Positions 37,699 through 49,188 of a stretch of 64,000 nt of DNA are shown here, piece by piece. How positions within the stretch are numbered: position 1 is the stretch's first letter; each line of letters starts with the position of its first letter. The position numbers and the translations under genes were made by a program. Source of the DNA: Brenneria alni (GTDB lineage Bacteria > Pseudomonadota > Gammaproteobacteria > Enterobacterales > Enterobacteriaceae); NCBI RefSeq assembly GCF_003666245.1, contig NZ_MJLZ01000001.1, forward strand, positions 1 through 64,000, given 5' to 3'. The notes beneath the pieces are model-generated. The model saw only the letters and a program-made list of their open reading frames with translations. It was not told the origin of the DNA and made no database searches.

Positions 37699-39306
37699 TT
37701 ACATCACCAGACGACGAATGTCAGACAGCATGTTGTTGATGATGGTAATAAAGCGTGCACCATCAGCACCGTCAATGACACGATGGTCGAAGGACAGAGA
37801 TATCGGCATCATCAGACGCGGCGTAAACTCTTTTCCGTTCCAGACCGGTTCCATCGCCGACTTGGACACGCCCAGGATAGCCACTTCCGGCGCGTTGACA
37901 ATCGGCGCGAAATGCGTCGTACCCAGGCCGCCGATGCTGGAGATAGTGAAACATCCCCCCTGCATTTCGCCTGCGGTCAACTTACCGTCACGCGCTTTCT
38001 TGGAGATAGCCATCAGTTCACGAGACAACTCGATGATGCCTTTTTTATTCACATCTTTGAACACCGGAACCACCAGACCATTCGGAGTATCAACCGCCAC
38101 ACCGATGTTGATGTATTTCTTCAGCGTCAGACGTTGGGCATCTTCGGATAGCGAACTGTTGAAACGGGGCATCTGTTCAAGAGCAGCGGCAACGGCTTTC
38201 ATGATGAAAACAACCGGGGTGATCTTCACATCCAGTTTTTTCTTCTCAGCGTCTACGTTCTGCTGTTTGCGGAACGCTTCCAGATCGGTGATATCCGTTT
38301 TGTCGAAATGCGTAACATGCGGGATCATCACCCAGTTACGGCTCAGGTTGGCACCGGAGATTTTCTGGATACGGCCCAGTTCGACTTCTTCAATTTCACC
38401 GAACTTGCTGAAGTCCACTTTCGGCCACGGCAACATACCTGGCAGACCGCCACCGCTGGCAGCCGGAGCTGACTCGGCGCGTTTAACCGCCTCTTTAACA
38501 TAAGCCTGAACGTCTTCGCGCAGGATACGGCCTTTACGGCCCGTGCCCTTCACTTTTGCCAGATTAACGCCAAATTCACGGGCCAGACGACGAATAACCG
38601 GCGTCGCGTGAACGTAAGCGTCGTTCTCGGCAAATTCGCCCTTGCTTTCAGACTTCTCGGCGGGTTGCGGGGCGGCGGCTTTTTCTTCTTTTTCCGCCGG
38701 GGCAGCTTGCGCTTTGCCCTCTTCTTTGGCTGGTGTCGGTGCGGCATCAGCGCCACCCGCCACGTCAAACACCATAATCAGCGAGCCGGTTTTCACCTTG
38801 TCGCCGGTGCTGATTTTGATCTCTTTCACCGTGCCGGCAAACGGCGCGGGGACTTCCATTGAAGCCTTATCACCCTCAACGGTGATTAAAGACTGTTCGG
38901 CTTCAACGCTGTCACCCACTTTAACCAGCACTTCGGTAACTTCGACTTCATCATCACCGATATCCGGCACGTCAACGTTTTTACTGGCGCTGGCCGCAGC
39001 GGCAGCCGGTTTGGCGTCTTCTTTTTTCTCTTCTTTCTCTTCTGCCTCGGCAGGGGCAGCATCGGCTGCACCGTCGGCGGAATCGAAAATCATGATCAGT
39101 TTGCCAGTTTCAACTTTGTCGCCGACAGCAACTTTGATCTCTTTAACTACACCGGCCTGCGGGGAAGGAACTTCCATTGAAGCCTTATCGCCTTCAACGG
39201 TTATCAGCGACTGTTCAACTTCTACTTTGTCGCCCACCTTCACCATCACTTCGGTGACTTCAACTTCATCTGCACCGATGTCCGGTACGTTGATTTCGAT
39301 AGCCAT
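37699..39306 (-). CDS. aceF: dihydrolipoamide acetyltransferase (E2 of pyruvate dehydrogenase), two lipoyl domains
   Basis: The E2 core transfers acetyl groups from lipoyl-lysine to CoA. The 535-residue product has two lipoyl domains (lipoylated Lys in GDKASMEVP near residues 41 and 144), Ala/Pro/Glu/Lys-rich linkers, a peripheral subunit-binding domain ([19 protein letters not shown], ~235) and the catalytic domain (~300-535, with [14 protein letters not shown] near the end). E. coli AceF has three lipoyl domains and about 630 residues, so one lipoyl-linker unit is absent here. The frame is intact, so this is a genuine shorter form rather than a broken gene. It lies 14 bases after aceE. Confidence 0.97.
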   Translation of the reverse strand: MAIEINVPDIGADEVEVTEVMVKVGDKVEVEQSLITVEGDKASMEVPSPQAGVVKEIKVAVGDKVETGKLIMIFDSADGAADAAPAEAEEKEEKKEDAKPAAAAASASKNVDVPDIGDDEVEVTEVLVKVGDSVEAEQSLITVEGDKASMEVPAPFAGTVKEIKISTGDKVKTGSLIMVFDVAGGADAAPTPAKEEGKAQAAPAEKEEKAAAPQPAEKSESKGEFAENDAYVHATPVIRRLAREFGVNLAKVKGTGRKGRILREDVQAYVKEAVKRAESAPAASGGGLPGMLPWPKVDFSKFGEIEEVELGRIQKISGANLSRNWVMIPHVTHFDKTDITDLEAFRKQQNVDAEKKKLDVKITPVVFIMKAVAAALEQMPRFNSSLSEDAQRLTLKKYINIGVAVDTPNGLVVPVFKDVNKKGIIELSRELMAISKKARDGKLTAGEMQGGCFTISSIGGLGTTHFAPIVNAPEVAILGVSKSAMEPVWNGKEFTPRLMMPISLSFDHRVIDGADGARFITIINNMLSDIRRLVM

Positions 39307-39320
39307 GTAATCTTTACCTC

Positions 39321-41984
39321 TTATGCCAGACGCGGGTTGACTTTATCTGCATCGATCTCGAACTTGGCGATTGCGTCGGCAACCACTTTCTTATCGATTT
39401 CACCGCGTTTAGCCAGTTCACCCAGGGCCGCAACCACGACGTAAGACGCATCCACTTCAAAGTGATGACGCAGGTTCTCACGGCTGTCGGAACGCCCGAA
39501 ACCATCGGTGCCCAGAACGCGATAATCGCTGGCAGGAATGAAGTTGCGGATTTGTTCAGCAAACAACTTCATATAATCGGTTGAGGCGACGGCAGGCGCA
39601 TCACTCAATACCTGAGCCACATAAGGAACACGTGGTTCGTCGGTTGGGTGCAGCATGTTCCAACGCTCACAATCCTGACCATCACGCGCCAGTTCAGTGA
39701 AGGACGTTACGCTGAATACATCAGAACCTATGCCATAGTCTTTCGCCAAAATCTGCGCCGCTTCACGCACGTGACGCAGGATAGAACCGGATCCAAGCAA
39801 TTGTACCTTACCTTTACTGCCATCAAGGGTTTCCAACTTGTAGATACCCTTACGGATACCCTCTTCCGCCCCCTGCGGCATAGCCGGCATGTGGTAGTTT
39901 TCGTTCAGCGTGGTGATGTAGTAATAAATGTTCTCCTGCGCTTCGCCATACATGCGATGCAAACCGTCATGCATGATGACAGCCACTTCATAAGCATAGG
40001 CCGGATCGTAGGAAATACAGTTCGGGATAGTCAGAGACTGAATGTGGCTGTGACCATCTTCATGCTGCAAGCCTTCGCCGTTCAGCGTGGTACGGCCTGA
40101 CGTCCCGCCGATCAGGAAGCCGCGAGCCTGTTGGTCGCCCGCTGCCCAGCACAGATCGCCGATACGCTGGAAACCAAACATGGAGTAGTAGATGTAGAAC
40201 GGGATCATCGGCAGGTCATTGGTGCTGTAAGACGTTGCCGCCGCCAGCCAGGATGAACCTGCGCCCAGTTCGTTAATCCCTTCCTGCAAGATCTGCCCTT
40301 TCTCGTCTTCTTTGTAATAAGCAACCTGCTCACGGTCCTGCGGGGTGTACTGCTGACCGTTCGGGCTGTAAATACCAATCTGACGGAACAGCCCTTCCAT
40401 ACCAAAGGTGCGCGCTTCATCAGCGATAATCGGCACCAGACGATCTTTGATCGACTTGTTCTTCAGCATCACGTTCAGGACGCGAACGAAAGCGATAGTG
40501 GTGGAAATTTCTTTATTCTGCTCTTCCAACAAGGTGTTGAAATCTTCCAGCGTCGGCAGTTCCAGCGTTTCGCTGAATGTCGGCTGACGAGTCGGCAGGT
40601 AGCCTTCCAGTGCCTGACGGCGCTCATGCAGATATTTGTATTCTTCAGAATCTTTATCGAAGGTGATAAGCGGCAGTTTTTCGACGTCTTCATCACTGAC
40701 CGGCACATTAAAACGATCGCGGAAGTAACGCACGCCTTCCATGTTGATTTTCTTAACCTGGTGAGCGATGTTCTTACCTTCCGCCGCCTCGCCCATACCG
40801 TAACCTTTAATGGTATGCGCCAGAATAACCACCGGCTTGCCTTTGGTTTCCTGTGCTTTTTTCAGCGCGGCATAGACTTTCTTCGAATCATGACCACCAC
40901 GGTTCAGTGCCCAAATCTGATCGTCAGTCCAGTCTTTCACCAGCGCGGCGGTTTCAGGGTATTTGCCGAAGAAGTGCTCGCGGACATAAGCGCCGTTCTT
41001 GGATTTAAAGGTCTGGTAATCACCGTCAACGGTTTCATTCATCAGTTGGATCAGTTTACCGCTGGTGTCTTTACGCAGCAGTTCGTCCCAACGTCCACCC
41101 CAGATAACTTTGATCACTTCCCAGCCAGCGCCGCCGAAGATACCTTCCAGTTCGTTAATGATCTTGCCATTACCGGTAACCGGGCCATCAAGACGTTGCA
41201 GGTTACAGTTGATAACGAAGACCAGGTTATCCAGTTTTTCACGGGTTGCGATGGTAATCGCCCCTTTGGATTCCGGTTCGTCCATTTCACCGTCGCCCAG
41301 GAAAGCATAAACGGTCTGTTTAGACGTATCTTTCAGGCCACGGTGTTCCAGATATTTCAGGAACTTAGCCTGATAGATTGCGCCAATCGGCCCCAGCCCC
41401 ATGGATACGGTCGGGAACTGCCAGAATTCCGGCATCAATTTTGGATGCGGGTAAGAAGACAAGCCCTTACCATGCACTTCCTGACGGAAGTTGTTCATCT
41501 GTTCTTCAGTCAGGCGGCCTTCAAGGAAAGCACGGGCATAAATGCCGGGAGAGATGTGGCCCTGAAAGTACACCAGATCGCCACCGTCCTGCGCATTACG
41601 CGCACGGAAAAAGTGGTTAAAGCACACTTCATAGAAGGTGGCGGAAGACTGGAAAGAAGCCATGTGGCCGCCCAGATCCAGATCTTTTTTCGACGCACGC
41701 AGCACCGTCATAATCGCATTCCAACGAATCGCGGAACGGATACGACTTTCCAGAGTCAGGTTACCTGGATATTCCGGTTCGTCTTCCACTGCGATGGTGT
41801 TCACGTATTGGCGGGCAGCACTGCCTGCGGCAACGCTCACCCCACCTTTACGCGCTTCACTCAGTACCTGATCAATCAGGAACTGAGCGCGCTCAACACC
41901 CTCTTCACGGATGACCGATTCGATCGCCTGCAGCCAGTCGCGGGTTTCGATCGGATCCACGTCATTATTTAAACGATCTGACAT
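39321..41984 (-). CDS. aceE: pyruvate dehydrogenase E1 component
   Basis: The thiamine diphosphate enzyme that decarboxylates pyruvate and acetylates the lipoyl groups of AceF. The product has 887 residues, as in E. coli. The ThDP/Mg motif is [12 protein letters not shown]...NLVFVINCN near residues 230-260, and the catalytic His region [10 protein letters not shown] lies near 638. It is the first structural gene of aceEF, preceded by pdhR with a 146-base gap holding a large hairpin. PdhR repression is expected from the box upstream of pdhR. Confidence 0.98.
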   Translation of the reverse strand: MSDRLNNDVDPIETRDWLQAIESVIREEGVERAQFLIDQVLSEARKGGVSVAAGSAARQYVNTIAVEDEPEYPGNLTLESRIRSAIRWNAIMTVLRASKKDLDLGGHMASFQSSATFYEVCFNHFFRARNAQDGGDLVYFQGHISPGIYARAFLEGRLTEEQMNNFRQEVHGKGLSSYPHPKLMPEFWQFPTVSMGLGPIGAIYQAKFLKYLEHRGLKDTSKQTVYAFLGDGEMDEPESKGAITIATREKLDNLVFVINCNLQRLDGPVTGNGKIINELEGIFGGAGWEVIKVIWGGRWDELLRKDTSGKLIQLMNETVDGDYQTFKSKNGAYVREHFFGKYPETAALVKDWTDDQIWALNRGGHDSKKVYAALKKAQETKGKPVVILAHTIKGYGMGEAAEGKNIAHQVKKINMEGVRYFRDRFNVPVSDEDVEKLPLITFDKDSEEYKYLHERRQALEGYLPTRQPTFSETLELPTLEDFNTLLEEQNKEISTTIAFVRVLNVMLKNKSIKDRLVPIIADEARTFGMEGLFRQIGIYSPNGQQYTPQDREQVAYYKEDEKGQILQEGINELGAGSSWLAAATSYSTNDLPMIPFYIYYSMFGFQRIGDLCWAAGDQQARGFLIGGTSGRTTLNGEGLQHEDGHSHIQSLTIPNCISYDPAYAYEVAVIMHDGLHRMYGEAQENIYYYITTLNENYHMPAMPQGAEEGIRKGIYKLETLDGSKGKVQLLGSGSILRHVREAAQILAKDYGIGSDVFSVTSFTELARDGQDCERWNMLHPTDEPRVPYVAQVLSDAPAVASTDYMKLFAEQIRNFIPASDYRVLGTDGFGRSDSRENLRHHFEVDASYVVVAALGELAKRGEIDKKVVADAIAKFEIDADKVNPRLA

Positions 41985-42021
41985 GGTTATTCCTTATCTT
42001 CTCTAATAAGTTAGTTTGTTG

Positions 42022-42082
42022 GAGCCTGTCTTCCTGTGCTCTGACTCATCCAGATCCAAGTAAAGCACATGAAGACAGGCTC
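42022..42082 (-). promoter_or_regulatory. large hairpin in the pdhR-aceE leader
   Basis: GAGCCTGTCTTC (42022-42033) and GAAGACAGGCTC (42071-42082) are exact 12-base arms; inside, GTGCT (42036-42040) pairs with AGCAC (42064-42068). The 61-base structure lies 37 bases upstream of the aceE ATG and would be in the aceE leader or the pdhR 3' end. Confidence 0.6.
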
Positions 42083-42130
42083 ATCGTCGTAGTCGCCGTA
42101 TTCAGCGTCCCAAAAGACAAAACAGGACGC

Positions 42131-42895
42131 TCAATCCTTACGTTGCTGGAGCCGGCGTAATGACCTTTCTCGTCGGCTATTTTCCCTGTTAAGATCCAGC
42201 AATACTTCCTCAATAAACGCCAGATGGCGATGTGATGCTTCGCGTGCCTTCTCTGGCTCACGGGCAACAATCGCCTCAAAAATTCCGGCGCGATGAATGC
42301 TCACCCGCGCCAGCACTTCCCGGCTTAGATATAGCAATTCAAAATTCTGTCTTACGTTCTGCTCAAGCATCGGCCCCATACAGCGCAGCAGATGCAACAG
42401 CACCACATTATGGGTGGCTTCAGTTACCGCAATCTGATACTGCATAACCGCTTCCGACTCTGCGTCTAAATCTCCCGCATCTCTGGCCTGCTGAATGACT
42501 TCATGGCAATCCCGGATACGCTGCAAATCTGACTCGGTTCCGCGTAAAGCGGCATAGTAGGCAGCAATACCTTCCAGCGCGTGGCGGGTTTCCAGCAGAT
42601 CAAATTGTGATTCGGGATGGTTACTCAGTAATTCCGCCAGCGGATCGCTGACGCTTTGCCACAGATTGGCCTGAACGAAAGTACCACCACCCTGACGGCG
42701 CAAAAGTAACCCTTTGGCTTCAAGGCGTTGAATGGCTTCTCTCAGAGAAGGACGGGAAACTTCAAACTGTTTGGCCAGTTCACGTTCAGGAGGGAGCTTC
42801 TCACCGGGGCGCAAGGTTCCTTCAAGGATCAGAAACTCAAGTTGTTGCTCAATCACATCTGACAGTTTAGGCTGCCGGATCTTGCTGTATGCCAT
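42131..42895 (-). CDS. pdhR: pyruvate dehydrogenase complex repressor
   Basis: A 254-residue GntR/FadR-type repressor, the E. coli PdhR length. It has an N-terminal winged helix (~10-72, [33 protein letters not shown]) and a C-terminal all-helical FCD effector domain that binds pyruvate. It leads the pdhR-aceE-aceF-lpd operon and represses it when pyruvate is low. The box AATTGGTAATACCAATT lies 33 bases upstream of its ATG, so autoregulation is expected. Confidence 0.97.
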   Translation of the reverse strand: MAYSKIRQPKLSDVIEQQLEFLILEGTLRPGEKLPPERELAKQFEVSRPSLREAIQRLEAKGLLLRRQGGGTFVQANLWQSVSDPLAELLSNHPESQFDLLETRHALEGIAAYYAALRGTESDLQRIRDCHEVIQQARDAGDLDAESEAVMQYQIAVTEATHNVVLLHLLRCMGPMLEQNVRQNFELLYLSREVLARVSIHRAGIFEAIVAREPEKAREASHRHLAFIEEVLLDLNRENSRRERSLRRLQQRKD

Positions 42896-42927
42896 AGTGG
42901 ATTCATCTCTGCGAATGGCGCGGAGTC

Positions 42928-42944
42928 AATTGGTAATACCAATT
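42928..42944. promoter_or_regulatory. PdhR operator
   Basis: AATTGGTAATACCAATT is a perfect palindrome and an exact match to the PdhR consensus ATTGGTnnnACCAAT, in the expected place upstream of pdhR. Confidence 0.92.
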
Positions 42945-43070
42945 TCAAAAACGTGACGTTAAAGTAACAAAGTATTCACCTTCTGTCCATAAGGACGTTG
43001 AGCAAAACCACCAATCCCTCCATATTTTAACAACTGCACCAGAGGCAGGCGGCAAAGTGGTAGTCCACCT

Positions 43071-43083
43071 GTGGTCTTACCAT
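43071..43083. promoter_or_regulatory. second, weaker PdhR-like half-palindrome
   Basis: GTGGTCTTACCAT keeps TGGTnnnACCA but has mismatched ends. It lies midway in the 619-base pdhR-aroP gap (42896-43514). The gap otherwise holds the two divergent promoters; I could not find a convincing TyrR box (TGTAAAn6TTTACA) for aroP. Confidence 0.35.
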
Positions 43084-43514
43084 AAATTCCCCTTGCTTAT
43101 ATTTTAACTTTTATGAAACGTAAAGCAGGCAATGCTGAACCGTTTAAACAATAGTAAAATGAATTTTTACTCAAAATAAATGAATTATTATTCAATACTA
43201 ATCACCGGGTAATAAAAACAACGTTGCTGAAAAGGGTGAAGGATAATAAAGGAACGGAACGCCAACAAATTCTCAGGCAATCAGGGTGATGATTTACGGG
43301 AGAGACATTGATGTCGCTATAATTTTTCTTTATACGCCAGCAAGAAATCAGTGCAATATTGTTTGCTTGTCACTATTCTCTGACAAACGGTAGATGCTGA
43401 GAAATAGTCATCTGCATCTCACCGTAATAATAAAATTACACAAACGTAAAGCGTAAACTAACGCGCTTTTCAGGGCTGTTTGATTTTTGTTCACTATGGT
43501 AGAGGGTTAAATTA

Positions 43515-44873
43515 ATGGATGGTCAACAACAGGACGGAACGCTAAAGCGTGGCTTAAAAAACCGTCATATTCAGTTGATTGCCCTGGGTGGCGCGGTGGG
43601 AACCGGGCTTTTTCTCGGCATCGCTCAAACCATCAAAATGGCTGGACCGTCAGTTATTTTGGGGTACGCAATAGGTGGGGTGATTGCATTTCTTATCATG
43701 CGGCAACTGGGGGAAATGGTGGTAGAGGAGCCAGTAGCCGGTTCTTTCAGCCATTTTGCCTATAAATACTGGGGAGATTTTGCAGGGTTCTCCTCTGGCT
43801 GGAACTACTGGGTGTTGTATGTTCTGGTGGCGATGGCCGAACTGAGCGCCGTGGGTATTTATGTCCAGTATTGGTGGCCAGATATTCCAACCTGGGTTTC
43901 TGCCGCCGTTTTTTTTCTGGTGATAAACGCCATTAATCTGGCGAACGTCAAAGTTTACGGCGAAATGGAATTCTGGTTCGCCATCATTAAAGTAGTGGCC
44001 ATTATCGGTATGATCGTATTTGGCGGCTGGCTGTTACTCAGCGGCACCGGAGGCCCGGAAGCGACCGTCACCAACCTGTGGGCGCAGGGAGGGTTCTTCC
44101 CGAATGGCATATCCGGATTGGTGATGGCAATGGCGGTAATCATGTTCTCATTCGGTGGACTGGAACTGGTTGGGATCACCGCCGCTGAAGCAAATAACCC
44201 GGAAAAGAGCATTCCACAGGCGACCAATCAGGTTATCTACCGTATTCTGATCTTTTATATCGGTTCCCTGACCGTTCTTCTGTCGCTTTATCCGTGGGGC
44301 AAGGTGGTCGAAGGCGGCAGCCCCTTTGTGATGATCTTCCATGAACTGAACAGCAATGTGGTGGCAACCGTACTGAACATCGTGGTACTGACCGCAGCGC
44401 TTTCGGTATACAACAGTTGTGTGTATTGCAACAGTCGGATGCTTTATGGCCTGTCTAAACAAGGCAATGGCCCTAAAGTGCTGCAAACGGTCGATAGCCG
44501 CGGCGTTCCGGTGGTCGCCATTGGTATTTCCGCACTGGCCACCGCGCTGTGCGTGCTGATCAACTATCTGATCCCCGGTAAAGCCTTTGAATTGTTGATG
44601 GCACTGGTGGTTTCCGCACTGGTGATCAACTGGGCGATGATCAGTCTTGCCCACCTGAAGTTCCGGGCGAAAAAAGACAGTGAAGGCATCGTCACCAAGT
44701 TTAAAGCGCTGCTTTATCCGCTAGGTAACTATATTTGCCTGCTGTTTCTGGCGGGTATTCTGGTCGTCATGTACCTGACGCCGGGAATTCGGATTTCAGT
44801 GCTGTTGATCCCGGTATGGCTGGTTGTTCTGGGTATCGGTTACTTTATCAAACAGAAAAATCAGACTCGTTAA
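43515..44873 (+). CDS. aroP: aromatic amino acid permease
   Basis: A 452-residue member of the amino acid-polyamine-organocation family with about 12 membrane segments. It imports Phe, Tyr and Trp with protons across the inner membrane. The family N-terminus RGLKNRHIQLIALGGAVGTGLFLG is intact, and the sequence follows E. coli AroP (457) closely. It is divergent from pdhR as in E. coli. Paralogues such as PheP are possible, but the position beside pdhR and ampE supports aroP. It is followed by a duplicated terminator. Confidence 0.95.
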   Translation: MDGQQQDGTLKRGLKNRHIQLIALGGAVGTGLFLGIAQTIKMAGPSVILGYAIGGVIAFLIMRQLGEMVVEEPVAGSFSHFAYKYWGDFAGFSSGWNYWVLYVLVAMAELSAVGIYVQYWWPDIPTWVSAAVFFLVINAINLANVKVYGEMEFWFAIIKVVAIIGMIVFGGWLLLSGTGGPEATVTNLWAQGGFFPNGISGLVMAMAVIMFSFGGLELVGITAAEANNPEKSIPQATNQVIYRILIFYIGSLTVLLSLYPWGKVVEGGSPFVMIFHELNSNVVATVLNIVVLTAALSVYNSCVYCNSRMLYGLSKQGNGPKVLQTVDSRGVPVVAIGISALATALCVLINYLIPGKAFELLMALVVSALVINWAMISLAHLKFRAKKDSEGIVTKFKALLYPLGNYICLLFLAGILVVMYLTPGIRISVLLIPVWLVVLGIGYFIKQKNQTR

Positions 44874-44913
44874 ACTGCTAGACAGCAGACAATTACTGAT
44901 GATTATCCTCACT

Positions 44914-44940
44914 CAAATGGCCGGTATCTCCGGCCATTTG
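44914..44940 (+). terminator. first of two duplicated hairpins after aroP
   Basis: CAAATGGCCGG (44914-44924) and CCGGCCATTTG (44930-44940) form a perfect 11-base stem around TATCT, 40 bases past aroP. No T-run follows this copy; the downstream copy (45070) has one. Confidence 0.7.
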
Positions 44941-44947
44941 AGGTTGC

Positions 44948-45061
44948 TGACAAAGTAGCCTGTAAGCCTGAGATACACGGGCCTACCGTACCGAGGGGCG
45001 CTCCGGCGGCTTACACCGCTACGACCCCTCAGCACGCTCTCCCTAATAATGAGCTTTGTCA
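44948..45061. repeat. 114-bp palindromic element between two terminator copies
   Basis: The element is bounded by exact inverted repeats TGACAAAG (44948-44955) and CTTTGTCA (45054-45061). Inside lies a hairpin GAGGGG ... CCCCTC with nested GGCGG/CCGCT. It sits between two copies of the same 25-base hairpin, as if inserted there. It has no coding capacity and looks like a mobile palindromic repeat. Confidence 0.5.
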
Positions 45062-45069
45062 ATGGTCTG

Positions 45070-45098
45070 AAATGGCCGGTATCTCCGGCCATTTTTTT
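45070..45098. terminator. second copy of the duplicated hairpin, with T-run
   Basis: The same 25-base core as at 44915-44939, here followed by seven T on the plus strand (45092-45098), making a strong rho-independent terminator for aroP. It lies 36 bases past the convergent ampE stop and may act on both strands. Confidence 0.85.
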
Positions 45099-45133
45099 GT
45101 CTGTTCACGACAAAACACGCTGGCTGGTTACGA

Positions 45134-45988
45134 TTACACCAACGCGCCATAAATCGTCAGTAACGCCACCACCACCACCAGCGTCAACGTCACTTTTTTC
45201 GCCAGTATCACCGCAGCTTTGGGCGTTTCGACGGGGTCGATATGCGGTTCACGCGTCAACGCAAATTGCGCTAACTGGGTCAAAACCCAATATTGTGAAT
45301 TACGATAGTCCCCCAACGAAGCAAACCATGCCGGTAATGCCTTCTCTCCATGTCCCAGCAACGCGTAAGCCACACCCGCCAAACGCGCCGGGATCCAATC
45401 AAGCCAATGCAACAGCGTATCAACCCCCGACTGCGCACGCGCCAGCGGCGTATGGTGGCGTGCCAGCCACGTCTGGCGAGCACGCAAAAAAGCATAGCCA
45501 GCCATTGCAGCAGGGCCGTAAGGGCCGGCGACAGTAAACCAAAACAGTGGGGCTAAATAAAACCGGAAGTTAATCCATAACAACGCGTTCTGTAGTTCCT
45601 TCAGACGCTCTTTTTCACCAGTACCGACAGGTAAACCGTGAATCAAAGCTAACTCTGCCGCCATTTCCAGGCTGGCGTCTACTTCACCAAGCTGCGCTGA
45701 CTGTAGATATCGACGATAGTGCTGACGGACATTCCCCGCGCCAATACACATCAGGCTAATGGCAATCCACAGCAGCAGTAGAATCAGGCCAAAAAAAATC
45801 CCTCCAGCCAGCCATAACAAAGCGGCTACTGCCGCTATGCAACACAGTGTCAGAAACAAGGTTTGGAACAAAGAAGGGGGAGGCAGACGACGGAATATCA
45901 CTTCAAGGCGGTGATCCAACTGCCAATGTTCGCCACGTTTGAACAGACGCTCCCACGCCAATACCAGCAACAATGTAAACAGCGTCAT
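45134..45988 (-). CDS. ampE: regulatory signalling protein AmpE
   Basis: A 284-residue inner-membrane protein, the E. coli AmpE length, with hydrophobic segments near residues 45-85, 150-175 and at the C-terminus. It is cotranscribed with ampD and has a disputed role in beta-lactamase regulation. The start at 45988 ([16 protein letters not shown]) matches E. coli and overlaps the ampD stop as ATGA; the longer frame to 46051 is rejected. It is convergent with aroP. Confidence 0.95.
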   Translation of the reverse strand: MTLFTLLLVLAWERLFKRGEHWQLDHRLEVIFRRLPPPSLFQTLFLTLCCIAAVAALLWLAGGIFFGLILLLLWIAISLMCIGAGNVRQHYRRYLQSAQLGEVDASLEMAAELALIHGLPVGTGEKERLKELQNALLWINFRFYLAPLFWFTVAGPYGPAAMAGYAFLRARQTWLARHHTPLARAQSGVDTLLHWLDWIPARLAGVAYALLGHGEKALPAWFASLGDYRNSQYWVLTQLAQFALTREPHIDPVETPKAAVILAKKVTLTLVVVVALLTIYGALV

Positions 45989-46560
45989 CGGTTTATACTC
46001 CCTTCGTTTTTTATCCAGCCTTCCTGCATCAGGCGGTGATATAAATCCCAATCAAAAGCCGGGCCGGGATCGGTTTTACGTTCCGGCGCAATATCACTGT
46101 GTCCGGTAATGCGCGACGGCGTAATGGGGTAAGTGTTCATCAGTAACCGGGTTATCTTAACCAACTGACAATATTGTTCAGTAGTAAAAGGTAGCGTATC
46201 CGTTCCTTCCAGCTCGATGCCAATTGAAAAATCGTTACACCGCTCACGGCCTTCAAATTCAGACACGCCTGAATGCCAGGCTCGCTGATTAAAAGGCACA
46301 TATTGAATAACTTCCCCATCCCGACGAATAAGACAGTGGGCAGAAACACGTAAATGACAGATACCGGCAAAATAAGGATGAACGCAGGGATCCAGCGTTG
46401 CAGTAAACAATTGATCGATATAAGGGCCGCCAAATTCTCCCGGCGGCAGACTGATATTGTGGATCACCAGTAGAGAAGGCGCTTCGTCGTCTGGACGACT
46501 ATCGCAATGTGGGGAAGGAATGTGTTTTATCCCGGATAACCAGCCATTTTCCAAAAGCAT
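45985..46560 (-). CDS. ampD: 1,6-anhydro-N-acetylmuramyl-L-alanine amidase
   Basis: The cytoplasmic zinc amidase that recycles anhydromuropeptides, thereby controlling AmpR-type beta-lactamase induction. The product has 191 residues (E. coli 183). Zinc ligands are in [16 protein letters not shown] (His ~35) and [19 protein letters not shown] (His and Asp ~155-166). It starts with ATG 46560 and overlaps ampE by 4 bases. Confidence 0.96.
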   Translation of the reverse strand: MLLENGWLSGIKHIPSPHCDSRPDDEAPSLLVIHNISLPPGEFGGPYIDQLFTATLDPCVHPYFAGICHLRVSAHCLIRRDGEVIQYVPFNQRAWHSGVSEFEGRERCNDFSIGIELEGTDTLPFTTEQYCQLVKITRLLMNTYPITPSRITGHSDIAPERKTDPGPAFDWDLYHRLMQEGWIKNEGSINR

Positions 46561-46971
46561 CGGCGATAACCTCGCATCATGTCGTTTGCCGGGCTGAATA
46601 AGGTGCCGTATTTAACAGAAATACCTCTGTCCACAGGGTATCATGTTTATCAACATCATATCTAACCAATTGGATACAAAAAGATTTTATTGCTTCCCCG
46701 TGCGTTATAACAACGTCATAAATCGTCTTTACGCATAGCCGACACCGTACGTGCGAGCGCGTTATTCCTGCCCCCAATCGTCAGAAAAAAGTGATCAATA
46801 TCACAATGTTTATGCAACGCAATGAATACATGAATTAACTTGCGTGCACTATCTCAATTTTTATTTAAAATAACGATTTGAAATAATCAGAGACTTTTTG
46901 TAGCTATTACAAAAACTTATTCCACAATACCCGATATCACAACGCGCTTTGCTAACTACACGGTAATTCAT
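46561..46971. other. ampD-tsx intergenic region
   Basis: This 411-base gap holds the divergent ampD and tsx promoters. It contains one clear CRP site (46787-46808), and just after it GCAACGCAATG, resembling CytR half-sites. No gene is seen. Confidence 0.55.
46787..46808. promoter_or_regulatory. CRP site upstream of tsx
   Basis: AGTGATCAATATCACAA (46790-46806) has the two CRP half-sites GTGA and TCAC with a six-base spacer, about 165 bases upstream of the tsx ATG. The nearby TGCAAC/GCAATG (46814-46824) could be CytR half-sites; E. coli tsx is controlled by CRP and CytR. Confidence 0.75.
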
Positions 46972-47835
46972 ATGAAAAATTCTCTCGCCGCAGGCGCTTT
47001 GATCGCCTTGTCCTACAGTGTGCCCGCTCTCGCTGACAGTAGTAAAACAGAATATCTTTCCGACTGGTGGCACCAGAGTGTCAACATTGTGGGTAGTTAT
47101 CACACTCGCTTCGGGCCACAGTTGAATAATGATGTGTATCTGGAATATGAGGCGTTTGCCCGCAAAGACTGGTTCGATTTTTATGGCTATGTTGATGTGC
47201 CAAAATTTTTCGGCACAGGAAATTCAAACAATAGTGGCGTCTGGGACGACGGTTCGCCACTGTTTATGGAAATTGAACCGCGTTTTTCCATCGATAAGCT
47301 GACAGGCGCCGACCTGCGCGTCGGTCCGTTCAAAGAGTGGTATGTCGCCAACAACATCATTTACGATCACGGGCGCAGCAGCGATTCCCGGCAAAGTACC
47401 TGGTACATGGGGTTAGGTGCCGATATCGATACCGGTACAGATTTATCGCTTTCCGCCAATATCTATGCCAAATACCAGTGGAAGAACTATGGTGCGGGCA
47501 ATGAAAACGAATGGGACGGCTACCGCTTTAAAGTTAAGTATTTTTATCCGTTAGGAACGATGTGGGGCGGTAACGTCACTTATATCGGTTTCACTAACTT
47601 TGACTTCGGTTCCGATCTGCGCAATCAGGACGGGCGCACCCGTACCGGTAACGCCATCGCCTCCAGCCACGTTCTGGCACTAGGTTATGACCGCTGGCAT
47701 TATTCCGTCGTCGCCCGTTACTTTCACAATGGAGGACAATGGGCGGACGGCGCCGAGCTTAACTTCGGTCAAGGCCCGTTTGAAGTGAAATCAACCGGCT
47801 GGGGCTATTATCTGGTCGTGGGTTACAACTTTTAA
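46972..47835 (+). CDS. tsx: nucleoside-specific channel-forming porin Tsx
   Basis: A 287-residue outer-membrane 12-stranded channel for nucleosides (E. coli 294). The signal peptide is residues ~1-22 with cleavage after ALA. The mature start contains [22 protein letters not shown], nearly the same as E. coli Tsx, and the C-terminus ends VVGYNF with the terminal Phe. In E. coli tsx is elsewhere; here it lies between ampD and nadC, on the same strand as nadC. A CRP site upstream suggests catabolite control. Confidence 0.95.
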   Translation: MKNSLAAGALIALSYSVPALADSSKTEYLSDWWHQSVNIVGSYHTRFGPQLNNDVYLEYEAFARKDWFDFYGYVDVPKFFGTGNSNNSGVWDDGSPLFMEIEPRFSIDKLTGADLRVGPFKEWYVANNIIYDHGRSSDSRQSTWYMGLGADIDTGTDLSLSANIYAKYQWKNYGAGNENEWDGYRFKVKYFYPLGTMWGGNVTYIGFTNFDFGSDLRNQDGRTRTGNAIASSHVLALGYDRWHYSVVARYFHNGGQWADGAELNFGQGPFEVKSTGWGYYLVVGYNF

Positions 47836-48046
47836 GTTTTTTTCGCCACATCAGGTCTGATATGGCAAAGACGCGGGGATGGAATGTTCACCAGAAAACC
47901 ATCCCCGTTGCCGCGTCAACGGTGATTGTCCTGAGCCGATATGATTAACCAATAGACTCCATCTTTTCCGACACACCTCAAATACATACTAATTAATTGA
48001 ATTATAACAATTATTCATTCTGGATGTCGTCAACCAAACAAGGTAG

Positions 48047-48973
<927 letters not shown>

Positions 48974-49188
48974 ATCGCCTTGACGGCCTGGGAAATACCG
49001 GGCCTATCCCCCTCTCCCTTCCGTTTTCTGCGTTGGCGGAAATTGCAAAGCGGCCCGCAAAAATCATTCAATAAACTGCAACCTGTAAAACCTTTTCCGA
49101 ACCCTATTCCTGTTTTAACCGCTCCCTCTCGTCAGATGTCGCAACGTTTTCTATCCTGCCGACATGAATGACAACAGGAATATTAACA

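Noticed and set aside
43096-43514. TyrR box for aroP
   Set aside because: Only loose matches such as GTAAA repeats near 43446 are present; no TGTAAA-N6-TTTACA palindrome was found.
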